DNA of 8,066 nucleotides from Acidobacteriota bacterium (GCA_963169175.1 CAUJFK010000253.1:1-8066); one strand, 5' to 3'. Counted from the first letter of the stretch, positions 1 to 6,142 are shown. A program made the numbers and translations. The notes: generated by a model not told the origin, from the sequence alone.

Positions 1-24
1 AAACAAACACGAAAATTCACGAAC
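1..24. repeat. Possible right-hand fragment of a T/G-rich inverted repeat
   Basis: The first bases read as repeated CACGAA-type units (AACACGAAAATTCACGAAC). This resembles the right arm of the inverted repeat at 3180-3278 (GACACGAAAAACCTCGAAAC). The left arm, if present, lies outside the window, so this is a resemblance and not a demonstrated repeat. It would fit the pattern of such elements lying in the gap after a gene. The rest of 25-169 shows only a weak GCCGTT/AACGGC pairing (77-82/100-105) and no convincing gene. Confidence 0.3.
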
Positions 25-169
25 TAGAGCCCACGCTTCGCTCCCCAGATCGCCCTCTGACACTTTTTGTCATCGTGCCGTTACCAAAATCTGTTATCAA
101 ACGGCGCCAAGCCGCAGTTGTCCAGGTTCCGCTACCGCGGCCAGCCTCGCCCACAGGATCACCTAAATC

Positions 170-183
170 GCTGTCATTACAGC
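170..183. promoter_or_regulatory. Dyad GCTGT-N4-ACAGC, candidate activator site for the pilin promoter
   Basis: GCTGT (170-174) and ACAGC (179-183) form a perfect 5-bp dyad around CATT. It lies about 54 bp upstream of the -24 element of the sigma-54 promoter, roughly 75-80 bp before the inferred transcription start. Enhancer-binding proteins such as PilR bind at about this distance or further upstream. Two further TGTC words occur at 68-71 and 119-122; TGTC-containing half-sites have been reported for PilR. The link to an activator is inference, since short dyads arise by chance. Confidence 0.35.
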
Positions 184-226
184 AGTTCTACCACAAATTG
201 CAGGCTGGCAACCGTAGTTCCCGCCC

Positions 227-244
227 TTTGGCACGGTGGTTGTA
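227..244 (+). promoter_or_regulatory. Sigma-54 (RpoN) promoter for the pilin gene
   Basis: TTTGGCACGGTGGTTGTA matches the RpoN consensus TGGCAC-N5-TTGCW. The -24 element TGGCAC (229-234) is perfect. The GG at 230-231 is exactly 10 nt from the -12 dinucleotide at 242-243. That dinucleotide is GT instead of GC, the only clear deviation. Transcription would start near 254-256, leaving a leader of about 55 nt before the ATG at 310. Pilin genes in Pseudomonas, Geobacter and Myxococcus are known RpoN targets, so context and sequence agree. No comparable -24/-12 site was found at the other genes. Confidence 0.72.
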
Positions 245-309
245 ATAGGACAGTCAGCCTGGGAAAGGTAGAACTTGAACTATTTACTTTAGGAGCTTGT
301 GAACTAGAA

Positions 310-813
310 ATGAAAAATCAGAAAGGTTTCTCACTCATCGAATTGCTGATCGTCGTCGTGATCATCGGCATCATTGCTGCAATCGCTATCCCGAACCTGC
401 TGGCGGCACGCCGCTCGGCGAATGAAGGCTCGGCCGTCTCGTCGCTGCGTACCATTCACGGTGCGGAAATGACCTATAACTCCACCAATGGTGGCGGTAA
501 CTTTGGTACCCTCGCGGACCTGTTTGCAAATAATCTTGTTGACCAACAGCTCGGCGGCACTGCCCCGAACCAGAAGAGCGGTTACGTGTTCACGGCTGGC
601 GATCAGGATCGCACCGCGACGGTTCCCGCTGTGTTCGGTGCTTGTGCTAACCCGACGACAGTAGGCGGCGTTACCGCTACTGGTACCCGTTCCTTCGGTG
701 TCGCTACGGACGGCGTTATCTACGCAGTTCCAGCCGCGGCGGCCGGATGTTCTGTTGCGGCTGCAACGGGCGTAGTTACCTTCACGGGTACAACCAGCCC
801 GATCGGCAACTAG
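310..813 (+). CDS. Type IV pilin / type II secretion pseudopilin-like protein
   Basis: The gene encodes a 167-aa prepilin. The leader MKNQKG is followed by FSLIELLIVV, so prepilin peptidase should cut between G6 and F7. The mature protein would have about 161 residues, with N-terminal Phe and the conserved Glu5 (E11 of the precursor). Residues 7-30 form the hydrophobic assembly helix, continued by an amphipathic helix to about 60. The globular part contains SGYVF and a GTRSFGVATDGVIY segment typical of acidobacterial and deltaproteobacterial GspG/PilA-like proteins. C112 and C147 could form a disulfide. The frame is open upstream to a TTG at 67, but ATG310 is chosen because it places the leader correctly. 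AGGAG at 291-295 is the only Shine-Dalgarno-like sequence and sits 14 nt away, rather far. A sigma-54 promoter precedes the gene and a strong terminator follows, so it is probably monocistronic. Whether it is the major pilin, a minor pilin or a pseudopilin cannot be settled. Confidence 0.93.
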   Translation: MKNQKGFSLIELLIVVVIIGIIAAIAIPNLLAARRSANEGSAVSSLRTIHGAEMTYNSTNGGGNFGTLADLFANNLVDQQLGGTAPNQKSGYVFTAGDQDRTATVPAVFGACANPTTVGGVTATGTRSFGVATDGVIYAVPAAAAGCSVAAATGVVTFTGTTSPIGN

Positions 814-836
814 TCTTAAAAACTCTTCACTTCTGG

Positions 837-870
837 AAGGGCCGTCTGGTATAATTCAGACGGCCCTTTC
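837..870 (+). terminator. Intrinsic terminator after the pilin gene
   Basis: AAGGGCCGTCTG (837-848) and CAGACGGCCCTT (857-868) form a perfect 12-bp, GC-rich stem with an 8-nt loop (GTATAATT). A short T run (TTTCT, 867-871) overlaps the base of the stem. It begins 23 nt after the pilin stop codon, as expected for a rho-independent terminator. The loop contains TATAAT preceded by TG (TGGTATAAT), a perfect extended -10 word, discussed as a finding. Confidence 0.87.
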
Positions 871-914
871 TGCATTTCCCGCCGGGGCCGCAGGCGTTCT
901 CAAATTTCACTCAA

Positions 915-969
915 GCCAAATATTACGGGGCAAAGGCGTTACGCTACACAGGTAGCGATTTTATTTGGC
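915..969 (+). other. Candidate structured RNA element in the pilin-ligase spacer
   Basis: GCCAAATA (915-922) pairs perfectly with TATTTGGC (962-969), closing a 39-nt interior. Inside it, CGCTAC (942-947) pairs with GTAGCG (952-957) around an ACAG tetraloop, leaving GGGGCAAAGGCGTT as a single-stranded 5' segment. The inner hairpin followed by ATTTTATTT could also act as a weak terminator. A third hairpin starts at the next base (970). The stacked arrangement suggests a cis-regulatory RNA or leader, but I cannot assign it to a known riboswitch class, and chance pairing in AT-rich sequence is possible. Confidence 0.35.
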
Positions 970-989
970 CATCCTTCAATTGGAGGATG
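970..989 (+). promoter_or_regulatory. Near-palindrome containing GGAGG
   Basis: CATCCTTCAATTGGAGGATG is a 20-bp near-palindrome: CATCCT (970-975) pairs with AGGATG (984-989), plus a T·G pair, around CAATTG. As RNA it would fold into a 7-bp stem and bury the only strong Shine-Dalgarno-like word in this spacer (GGAGG, 982-986). As DNA it could be an operator. GGA (985-987) and TAC (990-992) can instead pair with TCC (1002-1004) and GTA (999-1001), so two structures may compete. Confidence 0.35.
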
Positions 990-1004
990 TACGGAAAAGT
1001 ATCC

Positions 1005-1148
1005 ATGGCAGACGAACCGTTGACGCCGACTCTTGTTCATCTTATTCGGTATTTTTCCTCGTCATATTCAGTGGTAAAGATTTACCAACCACAGAAGAAG
1101 AGGAAGGAAATCAGAATTTCGGAACAAGAGCATCACAGCAAAAAATAA
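1005..1148 (+). CDS. Possible small protein, 47 codons, function unknown
   Basis: An ATG at 1005 opens a 47-codon frame ending at TAA 1146-1148. The protein begins MADEPLTPTL, has a short moderately hydrophobic centre (VHLIRYFSSSYSVVKIY) and a strongly charged tail (QKKRKEIRISEQEHHSKK). An in-frame ATG at 987, directly behind GGAGG, would add six residues. GGAGG (982-986) lies 18 nt before ATG1005, too far for a classical site, and it sits in a hairpin. The GC content is lower than in the neighbouring genes, which argues for non-coding sequence or an atypical gene. I recognise no family. Conservation of the frame in relatives would decide; until then it is a weak call. Confidence 0.28.
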   Translation: MADEPLTPTLVHLIRYFSSSYSVVKIYQPQKKRKEIRISEQEHHSKK

Positions 1149-1209
1149 TTTGAGAGTTTTTAGACCTCCTCACAAAAATGCGCGAAGCGTACGTCAACTT
1201 AGAATCTGG

Positions 1210-3177
1210 ATGAAAGTCACAATTCAACACTACCTGACTTCCGCATGGCCGCTTGTCATTGTCGTGCCGCTGGTCCAGGTGCCGCTGCCGATGTTTGTGA
1301 CCGGCCATCCGTGGCGGGCGGAGTTGGTTCTGGCACTATATGCGGCCGCGTTGATCGGGACGGTACTTTTCGCAAAGAGGTCCGGCTTCCCTTTTGGCGC
1401 GCCGATGATGCAGCCAGGTCGGCGATTTTCCGTTCTGATCGCGGCAGTAGCTGCGTTCGGATTCATCTCGTCATTCTGGGCCGGATCATTTGCCTCGGTC
1501 GTGCATCACACGCTTCTCTGGTCGCTGTACCTAATCTTTTTCGCCATTGCCGCCGAGGTCGTAAGTGATCGACGCTTTCTTCGCGGATCATTTTTTGTTC
1601 TCGGTGCGGTTGTACTGGTCTATTGCGGCATTTGTGCACTTGAATTTTTCCTGCGGCCATCGCTGGATCAAACCTTTGGCTTCCGCTATGCACGGTACGC
1701 CGAGATAAGCGCCGCCCTTCTACCGCTTTTTGTTTCATTGGCGATGCGGCTGAAAGGGCGCAATTTTGCCCTCGCCGCCGCTGCTGTGGCCGGGCTATGG
1801 CTTCAGGTGTTGTGTTCGCAAAGCCGCACGGCGGTTATCGCATCGCTGCTCGGCCTTGCTCTCTTTGCCGGGCTTTCGATATTGTTCGACCGCTCACGGC
1901 TTGATCTGAAAAGAGCTGCGGTCCTTGCCGGGCTATTTATCACGGTCGCGCTTTCCGCACAGCTTCCTTCGGTTCTCTCGGCTGACCGCGCCGGCTCACT
2001 TACCCGATTCAGCACCGCCGCCGAAACCGATGCATCGAACTCAATCGGCCAAAACGTGCGCCGCCAGTTTATCGGTGTTGGCCTTGAGATGGCCAAACAG
2101 AACCTGATCACGGGCGTTGGTGCAGATAACTTCGGGTTGGAATACAACAAATATCGGGCCGTCTATTCCGTCAATACCGACGATCGGTCGATAGCGGCAT
2201 ACGGCGAAGACGGCCTTCCTGAACGCGCCCACAATGAATATCTGCAGGTATTAACGGAATCCGGCATCGTCGGCCTCGCCATCTTTGGTGCGATGCTGAT
2301 GTACATTCTGTTCGTCGGCTATGGGCTGATCAGGCGGTTTGCAAATGAACGCTACTCGATCACGCGTATCGCGGCATTCGCCGGCATCGTCGCGTTTCTC
2401 GCATCATCCGCGTTTAGCTCGTTCTCATTTCGCCTCGGCCAGAATGGAATTGTCTTTTTCTTTCTCGCGGCGCTGTTGTTGAGAAGATCTGGTAGCGGCA
2501 CTGAAACAGGCCCGTCTCTGAACCTTGTCCGCCTGCCGGTAATGTTGATACTTTTGCTCACCGCTCTTGCGTTTTTTTCCGCACGCGGCTGCAGCCAGTA
2601 TTTAGTGAATGCCGGCGAACGAACTCCCAACGCGATCGAGGCAGCACGAACATTCGACACGGCATTGATGTTCGATCCATCGAATGCATCGGCCCATTTC
2701 TCCTATGGCATGCGGCTCTTAGGTGAACGCGATTTCGAAAATTCCGCCCGCCAATTTCGCCTGGCGGTGGACAAAGGTATCAATAACGTGACGACGTATT
2801 CATATCTGATATCGGCGCAGTATCTGGCGAATAAGCGTATTGAAGCAAGGGATACCGCGGCCGAAGCCGTAAATATCTTCCCATACTCTGCCTTTATGCA
2901 AACGCGCCTCGCCCTGTTGGAAAGCGAGCTTGGCAATAAGGCCGCGGCGGGAGCGCATTTTGCAAAAGCGGCTGAACTCGATAAAAAAGCGGCCGTGACG
3001 TGGCGGCTTTTGATCGGCCAGGGAGCACGGGCCGCCGCCGAAGCCGGACGACGCGGCGAGGGCGTGGACGTGCTCTACAACCTGCAGCCCGAGAACGCAA
3101 TGTGGGCCGTCATAACCGAGCGTGAGATCCGATTTCCGGAAGAGAAATTCAAATTCCCGACGCCTGAAAAACCGTAG
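1210..3177 (+). CDS. O-antigen ligase/Wzy_C-family polytopic membrane protein with C-terminal TPR-like region
   Basis: The predicted 655-aa inner-membrane protein has about eleven or twelve hydrophobic segments between residues 13 and 460. Its Wzy_C (WaaL/PglL-type) core includes SQSRTA (203-208), GVGADNF (302-308) and HNEYLQVLTESGIVG. In that last motif H341-N342, nine residues, G352 and G355 match exactly the H[NSQ]x9Gxx[GTY] motif of O-antigen ligases, whose histidine is essential in WaaL and PglL. Such enzymes move lipid-linked glycans in the periplasm onto lipid A core or onto protein; the acceptor here is unknown. Residues from about 475 to 610 form helical TPR-like repeats with FDPSNASAHF and FPYSAFMQTRLALLE. 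ATG1210 is chosen because it puts the first membrane helix near the N-terminus. A TTG at 1150 would add 20 basic residues. No good ribosome binding site is seen for either start. The gene lies downstream of the pilin in the same direction, which favours pilin glycosylation as one hypothesis. Confidence 0.87.
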   Translation: MKVTIQHYLTSAWPLVIVVPLVQVPLPMFVTGHPWRAELVLALYAAALIGTVLFAKRSGFPFGAPMMQPGRRFSVLIAAVAAFGFISSFWAGSFASVVHHTLLWSLYLIFFAIAAEVVSDRRFLRGSFFVLGAVVLVYCGICALEFFLRPSLDQTFGFRYARYAEISAALLPLFVSLAMRLKGRNFALAAAAVAGLWLQVLCSQSRTAVIASLLGLALFAGLSILFDRSRLDLKRAAVLAGLFITVALSAQLPSVLSADRAGSLTRFSTAAETDASNSIGQNVRRQFIGVGLEMAKQNLITGVGADNFGLEYNKYRAVYSVNTDDRSIAAYGEDGLPERAHNEYLQVLTESGIVGLAIFGAMLMYILFVGYGLIRRFANERYSITRIAAFAGIVAFLASSAFSSFSFRLGQNGIVFFFLAALLLRRSGSGTETGPSLNLVRLPVMLILLLTALAFFSARGCSQYLVNAGERTPNAIEAARTFDTALMFDPSNASAHFSYGMRLLGERDFENSARQFRLAVDKGINNVTTYSYLISAQYLANKRIEARDTAAEAVNIFPYSAFMQTRLALLESELGNKAAAGAHFAKAAELDKKAAVTWRLLIGQGARAAAEAGRRGEGVDVLYNLQPENAMWAVITEREIRFPEEKFKFPTPEKP

Positions 3178-3179
3178 GT

Positions 3180-3278
3180 CGTGTCTTCGTTCGTGCGTTT
3201 CGTTTCTTGATTCGTGCATTTTTCGTTGTGACGGCAAGGCCGAAACCCGGACCACGAAAGAGACGAAAAGAAGACACG
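3180..3278. repeat. Imperfect inverted repeat, CGAAA type
   Basis: The left arm 3180-3203 (CGTGTCTTC, TTCGT, TTTCGT blocks) is matched by the reverse complement of 3254-3278 (ACGAAAGAGACGAAAAGAAG...), with one 1-nt gap and a few mismatches. The spacer also contains TTCGTG and TTTTCGT units. The element starts directly after the ligase stop codon. It shares the word GTGTCTTC/GAAGACAC with the second element at 6143-6219, which points to one family. No T run follows, so it is not a typical terminator. It looks like an interspersed REP-like palindrome. Confidence 0.65.
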
Positions 3279-3357
3279 AAAAACCTCGAAACAAAACGGC
3301 GTTAGAAAAGATGCCTGCTTTGATCAAGTGTTCCTGCCCAATACCAACGGCATAAAG

Positions 3358-3399
3358 TTTAAATCGGGCCTGGAAATAATGTAAAATATTCTGGGCCCG
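3358..3399 (+). promoter_or_regulatory. Weak candidate promoter and small hairpin before the ABC block
   Basis: TAAAAT (3382-3387) resembles a -10 box and TTTAAA (3358-3363) a poor -35 box, 18 bp apart. The same AT-rich stretch is framed by CGGGCC (3365-3370) and GGCCCG (3394-3399), which could form a 6-bp hairpin. The region is the only AT-rich gap before the three-gene transporter block, so a promoter should lie here or in the repeat upstream. Sequence support for this exact site is weak. Confidence 0.25.
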
Positions 3400-3423
3400 G
3401 TTCCCGCCTTCGTTGCTTGCTCG

Positions 3424-4221
3424 ATGCGGCGATCTTCAAACACCAATTATTTAACGCAGATATTCGTCATTGCCAAAAACGCGTTTCGCGAGGCGGTGCG
3501 GGACCGTATTCTCTATAATCTGGTCATCTTTGTTTTGCTCCTGACCGGCGCCGCAATATTTCTCGGTGAGTTGACCGCCGGACAGGAAGTTCGCACGATC
3601 ATCAACCTCGGCCTCAATGCGATCCTTCTGTTCGGCGCATTTATCGCGATCTTTGTTGGCGTAGGATTGGTTTCAAAAGAAATAGAAAAACGCACGGTTT
3701 ACGCGATCTTTGCAAAGCCTGTCACAAGATCTCAGTTCCTGGTCGGAAAGTATCTTGGCCTGTCTCTGACGCTACTGGTCAACACGGCGGTAATGGGAAT
3801 CGGCGTAACGCTCGCGCTTCTTTATGTCGGCGGCGGCGACCGGTTGGCATCGGTGTGGGTGGCGGTATTTTTTGTCTTTCTTGAACTCTGCGTTTTGACG
3901 GCGGTCGCGATCACATTCTCTTCGTTCTCCACACCGGCGTTGTCCGCCCTATTCACGTTCTTTATTTTCGTGATCGGCCATTTCAGTTCGTCGCTGCGCG
4001 AGTTTGCCGCCGCACTTGGCTCCGCCGGGGCAAAGGCCGTTTTCGGGACGATCTATTACATAATGCCGAACCTTTCGCTTTACGGCTTTCGGACCCAGGC
4101 GGCGTATGGCCTGCTTCCTGACGCGGCGGCGGTCGCGGCCATTACCGGTTATACGATCGTCTATATTGCCATTCTGCTGTCGATCGCCAACTTTATTTTC
4201 AGCCGCCGAAATTTCAAGTAG
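3424..4221 (+). CDS. ABC-2 type transporter permease
   Basis: This is a 265-aa inner-membrane protein with about six predicted helices, near residues 30-48, 61-83, 112-136, 143-167, 169-189 and 235-260. It resembles the NosY-like ABC-2 permeases. It begins with an amphipathic FREAVRDRILYNL segment that leads into helix 1. Between helices 2 and 3 it carries the conserved cytoplasmic stretch KEIEKRTVYAIFAKPVTRSQ (85-104), a family hallmark likely to contact the ATPase. It would form the membrane channel of an exporter powered by the ATPase encoded at 5190-6128; two copies probably assemble. ATG3424 is the first start in the frame and has no clear Shine-Dalgarno sequence. The next gene starts 8 nt after its stop, so the three genes are likely one operon. 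The substrate cannot be inferred. Confidence 0.87.
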   Translation: MRRSSNTNYLTQIFVIAKNAFREAVRDRILYNLVIFVLLLTGAAIFLGELTAGQEVRTIINLGLNAILLFGAFIAIFVGVGLVSKEIEKRTVYAIFAKPVTRSQFLVGKYLGLSLTLLVNTAVMGIGVTLALLYVGGGDRLASVWVAVFFVFLELCVLTAVAITFSSFSTPALSALFTFFIFVIGHFSSSLREFAAALGSAGAKAVFGTIYYIMPNLSLYGFRTQAAYGLLPDAAAVAAITGYTIVYIAILLSIANFIFSRRNFK

Positions 4222-4229
4222 ATCCTAAA

Positions 4230-5186
4230 ATGAGCAAAACAGTGCAAGCCGATCGATCTCGTGTCCGCCTTAGCGGCCTGGTGTTGGCCGTCGCCTTGCT
4301 GATAGGATCTTTTGCCGTTTACTTTCTCTCGAACGCCGCCGGGGCCAGCAGGACGCCTGTGCCGGAATCCGCCATTGACGACGATCTTTCGCTTGAAGGC
4401 AAACGGCTCAAAGGCTTCGTATTCGGCGCCGAAGGACTTATCGCGGACGTTTACTGGATGCAGTCGCTGCAATATCTTGGCGACAAGTTCGTCAATGCCC
4501 CGCCCGACCAGGTGATAAGTCTCGACGATCTACGCCCGCTGAACCCGCGATTGCTTTACCCATACCTCGACAACGCAACGGACCTCGATCCCGGCTTTAT
4601 GGCGGCGTATTCATACGGTGCGACCGTCCTCCCCGCTATTGATCCCGCAACGGCAATAAAATTCACGGAAAAAGGAATAGCGAGTAACCCTGAGAACTTC
4701 CGGCTCTATCAATATCTCGGTTTCATTTACTGGAAGCTTCACCGTTACGATGAGGCGGCAGCAGCCTATGAGCGTGGGTCCGAGCAACCTGGTGCACCGC
4801 CTTTCATGAAAGCAATGGCGGCGTTCATGGCCAGCAACGCAGGCAGCCGCGAAACCGCCCGCGCGATGTACCGCCAGATGAGCGATTCCGGTGACCAGCA
4901 AACGCGCCTTAATGCCGAGTATCGTTTGAATGAATTGGATGCGGAAGAGCAGGTGGAGGCGATCAACGCAAGGCTGTCCGACTACCAGAAAAAGAATGGT
5001 TCATGTGTGCGGAGCCTTAAAGATATCGTCCCCGCACTCGGCGCGGTCAAACTCGCGGGTGGAGCGCAGTTTCAACAAACCGCGGCCGGCGAGATCGTTG
5101 ACCCGAAACTTGCACCATATGTTTTGGACAGTGCAGCATGCAGCGTTCATTCCACTTCCTTTCCCAAGACGGGGGCGAACAAATAA
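4230..5186 (+). CDS. Membrane-anchored TPR protein of the ABC transporter operon, function unknown
   Basis: This 318-aa protein has one N-terminal membrane helix (about 14-36) after a basic start, so most of it should lie outside the cytoplasm. A conserved-looking motif GLIADVYWMQSLQYLGD (69-85) follows. I have seen a similar LADLYWLRAIQYFGD-like pattern in unnamed TPR proteins of several phyla. TPR-like helices occupy about 115-240, including NPENFRLYQYLGFIYWKLHR and YDEAAAAYERG. The C-terminal part (about 240-310; YQKKNGSCVRSLKDIV and VDPKLAPYVLD) looks like a small separate domain with two cysteines, C259 and C304, that could form a disulfide. It sits between permease and ATPase with gaps of 8 and 3 nt, so it is probably a dedicated partner of the exporter. 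That role is inference from position. No strong ribosome binding site is visible. Confidence 0.8.
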   Translation: MSKTVQADRSRVRLSGLVLAVALLIGSFAVYFLSNAAGASRTPVPESAIDDDLSLEGKRLKGFVFGAEGLIADVYWMQSLQYLGDKFVNAPPDQVISLDDLRPLNPRLLYPYLDNATDLDPGFMAAYSYGATVLPAIDPATAIKFTEKGIASNPENFRLYQYLGFIYWKLHRYDEAAAAYERGSEQPGAPPFMKAMAAFMASNAGSRETARAMYRQMSDSGDQQTRLNAEYRLNELDAEEQVEAINARLSDYQKKNGSCVRSLKDIVPALGAVKLAGGAQFQQTAAGEIVDPKLAPYVLDSAACSVHSTSFPKTGANK

Positions 5187-5189
5187 CGA

Positions 5190-6128
5190 ATGGAACATAT
5201 CGTCGAGATACAAGATCTGTCTAAAGATTACGAAACCGGATTCTGGAAGAAGAAAAAGGTCCGCGCGCTGGATGGCCTTTCGCTCCGCGTTGAACCCGGC
5301 CAGATCTTCGGCTTTCTCGGCGGCAATGGTGCAGGCAAAACGACCACGATCAAGATCTTGATGGGCCTGCTGTTTCCGACATCGGGCACGGCCCGGATCT
5401 TAGGCCGCGATATCGGTGATACCTCGATGCACCGTGAGATCGGTTATTGCCCGGAGAATCCGTACTTTTACGATTACCTGACCGCTGACGAGCTGATAAA
5501 TTATTTTGGCGAGATCTTTGGGCTTGACAGCGCACGGCGAAAGGAACGCTCCGCAGAGCTTCTCACCAAGGTCGGACTTGCCGAAAAGGATTGGAACAAA
5601 CAGCTTCGCAAATACTCGAAAGGAATGCTTCAGCGCGTCGGGCTGGCGCAGTCGCTGATCAATGATCCGAAGATAGTATTTCTCGATGAGCCGATGAGCG
5701 GCCTTGATCCCGTGGGCCGCCGCGAGATACGCGAACTTATCGCCGAACTGCGATCTTCCGGCACAACGGTTTTTATGTCCACGCACATCCTGTCGGATGT
5801 CGAAGCACTGTGCGAACGCGTTGCGATACTCCGCCGGGGCAAACTCGCCGCAACCGGCCGCCTCGAAGATCTTCTGGCAAACAGCGAACAGCAGGCATTT
5901 GAAATAAACGTCTCCGGTATTTCCGCGGCCGCCCTGAGACCCTTCGCAGCCTCCAGCAATGCCGAACTGTTCGAAAAGCCGACGGGCATCAGCCTTCAGG
6001 TAAATTCAGAAACCGAGATAGACGCGGCCCTCAAAGCTGTCAGAGGTTCCGGCGGCAAACTCCTCTCCGTCCAGCCGGTCGGGCGATCACTCGAAGAATT
6101 ATTCGTCGAAAAGACCGGCACCGCCTAG
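5190..6128 (+). CDS. ABC transporter ATP-binding protein (CcmA/NatA-like)
   Basis: This 312-aa cytoplasmic ATPase has every core motif. Walker A is GGNGAGKT (44-51), the signature is YSKGM (142-146), Walker B is IVFLDEP (162-168), the D-loop is SGLDP (170-174) and the switch histidine lies in STH (197-199). At the Q-loop, IGYCPEN places Glu89 where glutamine is usual; I recall this in part of the family, so it is not a sign of decay. Residues from about 225 to 312 form the C-terminal extension typical of ABC-2 exporter ATPases, ending GRSLEELFVEKTG. The start lies 3 nt after the TPR gene's stop, which suggests translational coupling; GGGGG at 5171-5175 is a distant possible ribosome binding site. 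It should power the permease encoded at 3424-4221. An inverted repeat begins 14 nt after the stop. Confidence 0.93.
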   Translation: MEHIVEIQDLSKDYETGFWKKKKVRALDGLSLRVEPGQIFGFLGGNGAGKTTTIKILMGLLFPTSGTARILGRDIGDTSMHREIGYCPENPYFYDYLTADELINYFGEIFGLDSARRKERSAELLTKVGLAEKDWNKQLRKYSKGMLQRVGLAQSLINDPKIVFLDEPMSGLDPVGRREIRELIAELRSSGTTVFMSTHILSDVEALCERVAILRRGKLAATGRLEDLLANSEQQAFEINVSGISAAALRPFAASSNAELFEKPTGISLQVNSETEIDAALKAVRGSGGKLLSVQPVGRSLEELFVEKTGTA

Positions 6129-6142
6129 CTCGACTTTGTGGC

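Noticed and set aside
67..309. N-terminal extension of the pilin frame from a TTG at 67
   Set aside because: The extension has no coding character, covers the sigma-54 promoter, and would bury the prepilin leader, which must be near the N-terminus.
915..1000. A c-di-GMP-I (GEMM) riboswitch, suggested by GGGGCAAAGGCG and GGTAGCG near a pilin gene
   Set aside because: The short words resemble parts of the class, but the order, the second CAAAGC block, the GAAA tetraloop helix and the overall size do not fit.
965..1153. 62-codon plus-strand frame starting at TTG 965
   Set aside because: It starts inside a palindrome, has no ribosome binding site, uses a rare start, and its protein shows no domain-like pattern. 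The overlapping ATG1005 frame is the better, though still weak, candidate.
3180..3278. CRISPR array or tandem repeat
   Set aside because: Units are short, degenerate and arranged as an inverted repeat without regular spacers.
2800..3327. 175-codon minus-strand frame opposite the ligase C-terminus
   Set aside because: It is antisense to a well-supported gene, runs through the inverted repeat, and is rich in Arg and Phe, as expected of a shadow frame in GC-rich DNA.
5630..5989. 119-codon minus-strand frame opposite the ABC ATPase
   Set aside because: It lies opposite the signature and Walker B region of a clear gene, and its low-complexity Ser/Arg composition marks it as a shadow.
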